From an uncultured Opitutia bacterium (GTDB taxonomy: Bacteria > Verrucomicrobiota > Verrucomicrobiia > Opitutales > UBA953), in the NCBI GenBank assembly GCA_903895475.1, contig CAITUF010000168.1, positions 1-15,234 on the forward strand: DNA of 15,234 bases, in the 5' to 3' direction. Numbering within the stretch: position 1 is the first letter of the stretch; the number at the start of each line of letters is the position of its first letter. Under the pieces are notes generated by a model that was not told the origin of the DNA, made no database searches, and saw only the letters and a list, made by a program, of their open reading frames with translations. Below, piece after piece: positions 12,769 through 15,234 of the stretch. The translations under genes and the position numbers were made by a program.

Positions 12769-13564
12769 CGGCCGTTAGGGCCTGCTGAAGTTCCTCGTCC
12801 GTGAGCGGCCGATTCCAAAGCAGGAAGCGGCGGATGGAGCCATCAAAGGACTCTAAGCCTGGGTGATTAATCGCGTCGCGTTCCTGCCCAATGCAAAGTT
12901 TCGAAGCGTCGGCCTTAGGGTTCACGGGGAACTTAGCCGTCGCCACGGCCTTCGGCTGATCGATGAAGAGTTCGGCGCTGACCTCTCCCGCACCCGCACC
13001 CAGACGACCCGCCACGACCACCCATTTACCAGCGGTGAGCTTGGGGCCTGCGACCTTGGGATTGTTCACGTCGAAGCGGCCAAAGGTCAGCCCATTGCGG
13101 GCGCCCCACCAGACCGTGTTGTCGTCATCGAGGCAGCCCCAGAGGCCTTCATATTTACTGCCGTTACGGAGATTACCAAAAAAGGAATTCACGTCCTTGA
13201 GACCACCCTTCGCTTGGACGGCGGGACGCAGCACTGCGATCCACGTGCAGCCATCGCCGCGCACCACGCCATCCAAGGACTTCTCGTCATGGCAGACGAG
13301 CTCCTGCGCCGCAAAGCCCACACCCTCCGTGGCGTCCTTCGGGGCAGTCGGCAGGCCGGAGCCAGGAACCTTGCGACCTTGATCCTGCCCCACAAAATCA
13401 CGCGCCTCGGCGGGGCCGGCTTGGTTGACCCATTTGGTCACACGGCCTTGCGCATCCACGGTCAGGCCCACCCGGGCATCGAGGTCCACGAGTAATTTCT
13501 CACGGGGCAGGTCGGCGGCGACGGCCAAAACAGCGGAGGCGAGGAGCAAGACGGGGCGAAGCAT
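12761..13564 (-). CDS. Secreted LamG/concanavalin A-like domain protein
   Basis: The product is 267 aa with a signal peptide (MLRPVLLLASAVLAVAAD, cleavage near 17). The rest reads as one jelly-roll domain of the LamG/Laminin_G_3 type: LLVDLDARVGLTVDAQGRVTKWVNQAG (24-50), GFAAQELVCHDEKSLDG, TWIAVLRPA, NTVWWGARNG, AGKWVVVAGRLG, ELFIDQ, then the typical end DGSIRRFLLWNRPLTDEELQQ. Such domains bind glycans or sit in large surface proteins in planctomycetes and Verrucomicrobiota. Here it stands alone without an enzyme domain. Specificity cannot be read from the sequence. It is divergent from the FAD oxidoreductase gene, so the two may share regulation. Confidence 0.75.
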   Translation of the reverse strand: MLRPVLLLASAVLAVAADLPREKLLVDLDARVGLTVDAQGRVTKWVNQAGPAEARDFVGQDQGRKVPGSGLPTAPKDATEGVGFAAQELVCHDEKSLDGVVRGDGCTWIAVLRPAVQAKGGLKDVNSFFGNLRNGSKYEGLWGCLDDDNTVWWGARNGLTFGRFDVNNPKVAGPKLTAGKWVVVAGRLGAGAGEVSAELFIDQPKAVATAKFPVNPKADASKLCIGQERDAINHPGLESFDGSIRRFLLWNRPLTDEELQQALTAVK

Positions 13565-13587
13565 GCGAGTAAAGTATCCCTAATCCC

Positions 13588-13602
13588 GAGGATGGCATCC
13601 TC
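13588..13602. promoter_or_regulatory. Palindrome in divergent spacer
   Basis: GAGGAT (13588-13593), centre GGC, ATCCTC (13597-13602) lies in the 113-base spacer between the LamG-like gene and the FAD oxidoreductase gene, 24 bases from the former's start. It is a possible operator. A TAATAC-like -10 sequence (13634-13639) may serve the plus-strand gene. Confidence 0.3.
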
Positions 13603-13677
13603 TAAATGCCGTAAAATGGCAGCCGTCCTATGGATAATACTATTGGAAGCCGCCCGCCTTCTCCTTTTCCTCGCTCC

Positions 13678-15234
13678 ATGCTCCCTCGCACCCTCCGCCT
13701 CCTCGGACTCGCCTGCGTCGCCGCCGTCGCTGCCTCCGCCCAGACCGTCTTCATCGAAGCCGAGTCACTCACCTCCCATGGTGGCTGGAAACTGGATACC
13801 GCCTTCACGAACATCGTCGGCTCGCCCTACCTGCTGGCTCACGGCCTCGGCAAGCCCGTCGCTGACGCCCAGGGCAACGCGAAGATTCCGAGCGCCGGCG
13901 AATACCGCGTTTGGGTCCGCACCAAGGATTGGGTTGGCCACTGGAACGCCCCTGGCTCCCCCGGCCGCTTCCAACTCATCGTCAACGGCCAGCCGCTCGC
14001 CACCGAATTTGGGGCCAAGGGTGCGGAATGGCATTGGCAAGACGGCGGTAAAGTCACGCTCGCGGCGGGCGAAGCCAAAATCGCGCTCCATGACCTCACC
14101 GGCTTTGACGGCCGTTGCGATGCCATCGTCCTAACCAAGGACGCAGGCGCACCACCCGATGCCGCCCAGGGCCTCGCCGCCTATCGCAATAACTTCAACA
14201 ACCCGAACGGCCCCGAAGATGTCGGCGAGTACGACCTCGTCGTCGTCGGCGGTGGCTACGGCGGCCTCGGCGCCGCGCTCTCCGGCGCTCGCCAGTCCCT
14301 CAAGGTCGCCTTTATCCAAGACCGCTTTGTCCTCGGCGGTAACGGTAGTTCCGAAATCGGCGTCTGGGCGATGGGCGGCACCACCCGCGGTAAATACCCG
14401 CACCTCGGCGAAATCATCGAAGAAATCGCCGACCGCTCGCCCGATAGCCCGGGCCGGATTGATAGCTTCGGCGACGAACTTAAGGAGAAGGTCGTTCGTG
14501 CTGAAAAGAATATCAGCCTCTTCCTCGGCCACTTCGCTACCGGCGTCGTCATGGACGGCAACCGCATCGCTGCCGTCAAGGCCATCGACGTCAAGACCGG
14601 TCGCGAGCGCATCTTCCGTGCGAAGTTTGTCGCCGACACCACCGGCCACGGCTGGGTCGGTGCCTATGCAGGCGCCGAATACCGCACCGAGCCGGACAAG
14701 CGTATGGGGATGTCGAACATGTGGTTCTACCAAGACGCCGCCGCTCCGGTCGCCTGGCCCGCCACGCCGTGGGCCCTGCCTCTCGCCCTCGGTGACTTCC
14801 CGCTGCTCCAAAAGTCGAGTTCCAAGCTCGACGACAAGCCCTTCATGAAGGCCGAGTGGTTCTGGGAGTCCGGCTTCGACAAGGACCCCATCAAGGACCT
14901 CGAATACATCCGCGACTGGAATCTCCGCGCGATGTATGGCGCCTTCTCTGCACTCAAAAACGGCGAGCAAAAAGACAAGTACGCCTTGGCCGACCTCAAG
15001 TGGGCCTCGCACGTCGGCGGCCCGCGTGAATCCCGCCTCCTGACTGGCGACATCATCCTAAACAAAGAAGACATCGTGGCCCGCAAGGACTTCGTCGATG
15101 GTTGCGTACCGACCACCTGGGACATCGACCTCCACTACGCCCGTGAGCAGTATGCTAAGAAGTTCCCGGACAACCCGTTCATCTCCCGTGCCGCCTTCGG
15201 CTACGTCGATGCGAGCGGTAAGCACGTCACTGCC
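13678..15234 (+). CDS. Secreted FAD-dependent oxidoreductase with CBM-like N-terminus (partial)
   Basis: The reading frame is open for 519 codons to the window edge. It has a signal peptide (1-21, ending AAVAASA). Next comes a beta-rich domain (22-155) starting FIEAES and ending RCDAIVLTKD, with YRVWVRTKDW (76-85) and FQLIVNG, a pattern seen in CBM6-like and related carbohydrate-binding domains. Residues 184-300 and beyond form an FAD_oxidored-type flavoprotein: YDLVVVGGGYGGLGAALSGA (185-204) with the GGGYGG loop, then FVLGGNGSSEIGVWAMGG (217-234). Such proteins are common near polysaccharide-use genes in Verrucomicrobiota, Planctomycetes and Bacteroidota. The substrate is unknown; oxidation of a sugar or glycan is an inference. 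The C-terminus lies outside the window. Confidence 0.85.
   Translation, partial: MLPRTLRLLGLACVAAVAASAQTVFIEAESLTSHGGWKLDTAFTNIVGSPYLLAHGLGKPVADAQGNAKIPSAGEYRVWVRTKDWVGHWNAPGSPGRFQLIVNGQPLATEFGAKGAEWHWQDGGKVTLAAGEAKIALHDLTGFDGRCDAIVLTKDAGAPPDAAQGLAAYRNNFNNPNGPEDVGEYDLVVVGGGYGGLGAALSGARQSLKVAFIQDRFVLGGNGSSEIGVWAMGGTTRGKYPHLGEIIEEIADRSPDSPGRIDSFGDELKEKVVRAEKNISLFLGHFATGVVMDGNRIAAVKAIDVKTGRERIFRAKFVADTTGHGWVGAYAGAEYRTEPDKRMGMSNMWFYQDAAAPVAWPATPWALPLALGDFPLLQKSSSKLDDKPFMKAEWFWESGFDKDPIKDLEYIRDWNLRAMYGAFSALKNGEQKDKYALADLKWASHVGGPRESRLLTGDIILNKEDIVARKDFVDGCVPTTWDIDLHYAREQYAKKFPDNPFISRAAFGYVDASGKHVTA

Noticed and set aside
12766..12777. TAACGGCCGTTA palindrome as a bidirectional terminator
   Set aside because: There is no loop space and no T tract; it is just the overlapping stop region.
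14131..15012. 293-codon minus-strand open frame
   Set aside because: It is antisense to the FAD oxidoreductase, whose motifs are clear in the plus frame.

Overview
The window is GC-rich, gene-dense bacterial DNA. It most resembles a Verrucomicrobiota (PVC group) chromosome. This assignment is an inference from several things: exported Ala/Lys-rich helical proteins, a secreted LamG-like protein, a signal-peptide-bearing FAD oxidoreductase with a carbohydrate-binding-like N-terminus, few clear Shine-Dalgarno sites, and repeat-rich spacers. No rRNA or universal marker is present to confirm it.

Region 1 (1-2566, minus strand) is a late haem biosynthesis cluster in the order hemF - hemE - repeat-rich spacer - hemH. 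HemF and HemE overlap by one base (TGATG). HemH (ferrochelatase) runs off the left edge, and its start codon appears to be missing (AGG where ATG is expected). Region 2 (2714-3385, plus) is a YugP/Zn_peptidase_2-type membrane protein whose zinc-binding HExxH motif has decayed, so it is probably a pseudoenzyme.

Region 3 (3779-8537, minus) is a complete trans-4-hydroxy-L-proline catabolic operon in pathway order: epimerase, FAD D-amino acid oxidase/dehydrogenase, DapA-family pyrroline-hydroxycarboxylate deaminase, and alpha-ketoglutarate semialdehyde dehydrogenase. Together they convert hydroxyproline to 2-oxoglutarate.

Region 4 (8660-12768, mostly plus) holds five small exported or membrane-anchored, cysteine-free, helical proteins. 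By eye they share one repeated domain of about 50-95 residues (six copies in five genes), so this looks like a local paralogous expansion of unknown function. A minus-strand N-formylglutamate amidohydrolase gene sits among them. One member has a start codon buried in a perfect 10-bp inverted repeat, a second is probably near-leaderless, and there is one textbook terminator.

Region 5 (12761-15234) contains a secreted LamG-like protein (minus) and, divergent from it, a secreted FAD-dependent oxidoreductase cut by the right edge.

The most unusual non-coding signal is a composite repeat of about 175-190 bp. Each of three copies starts at a gene's stop codon (hemE, the yugP-like gene and the semialdehyde dehydrogenase gene). 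Each runs in the same order: a G-rich, G-quadruplex-capable tract, a GTGCAAACGTGCAAA module, a GGTTG-containing stretch, then a GTAGGG-headed hairpin whose stem sequence varies but stays paired. A fourth partial copy lies directly upstream of hemH.
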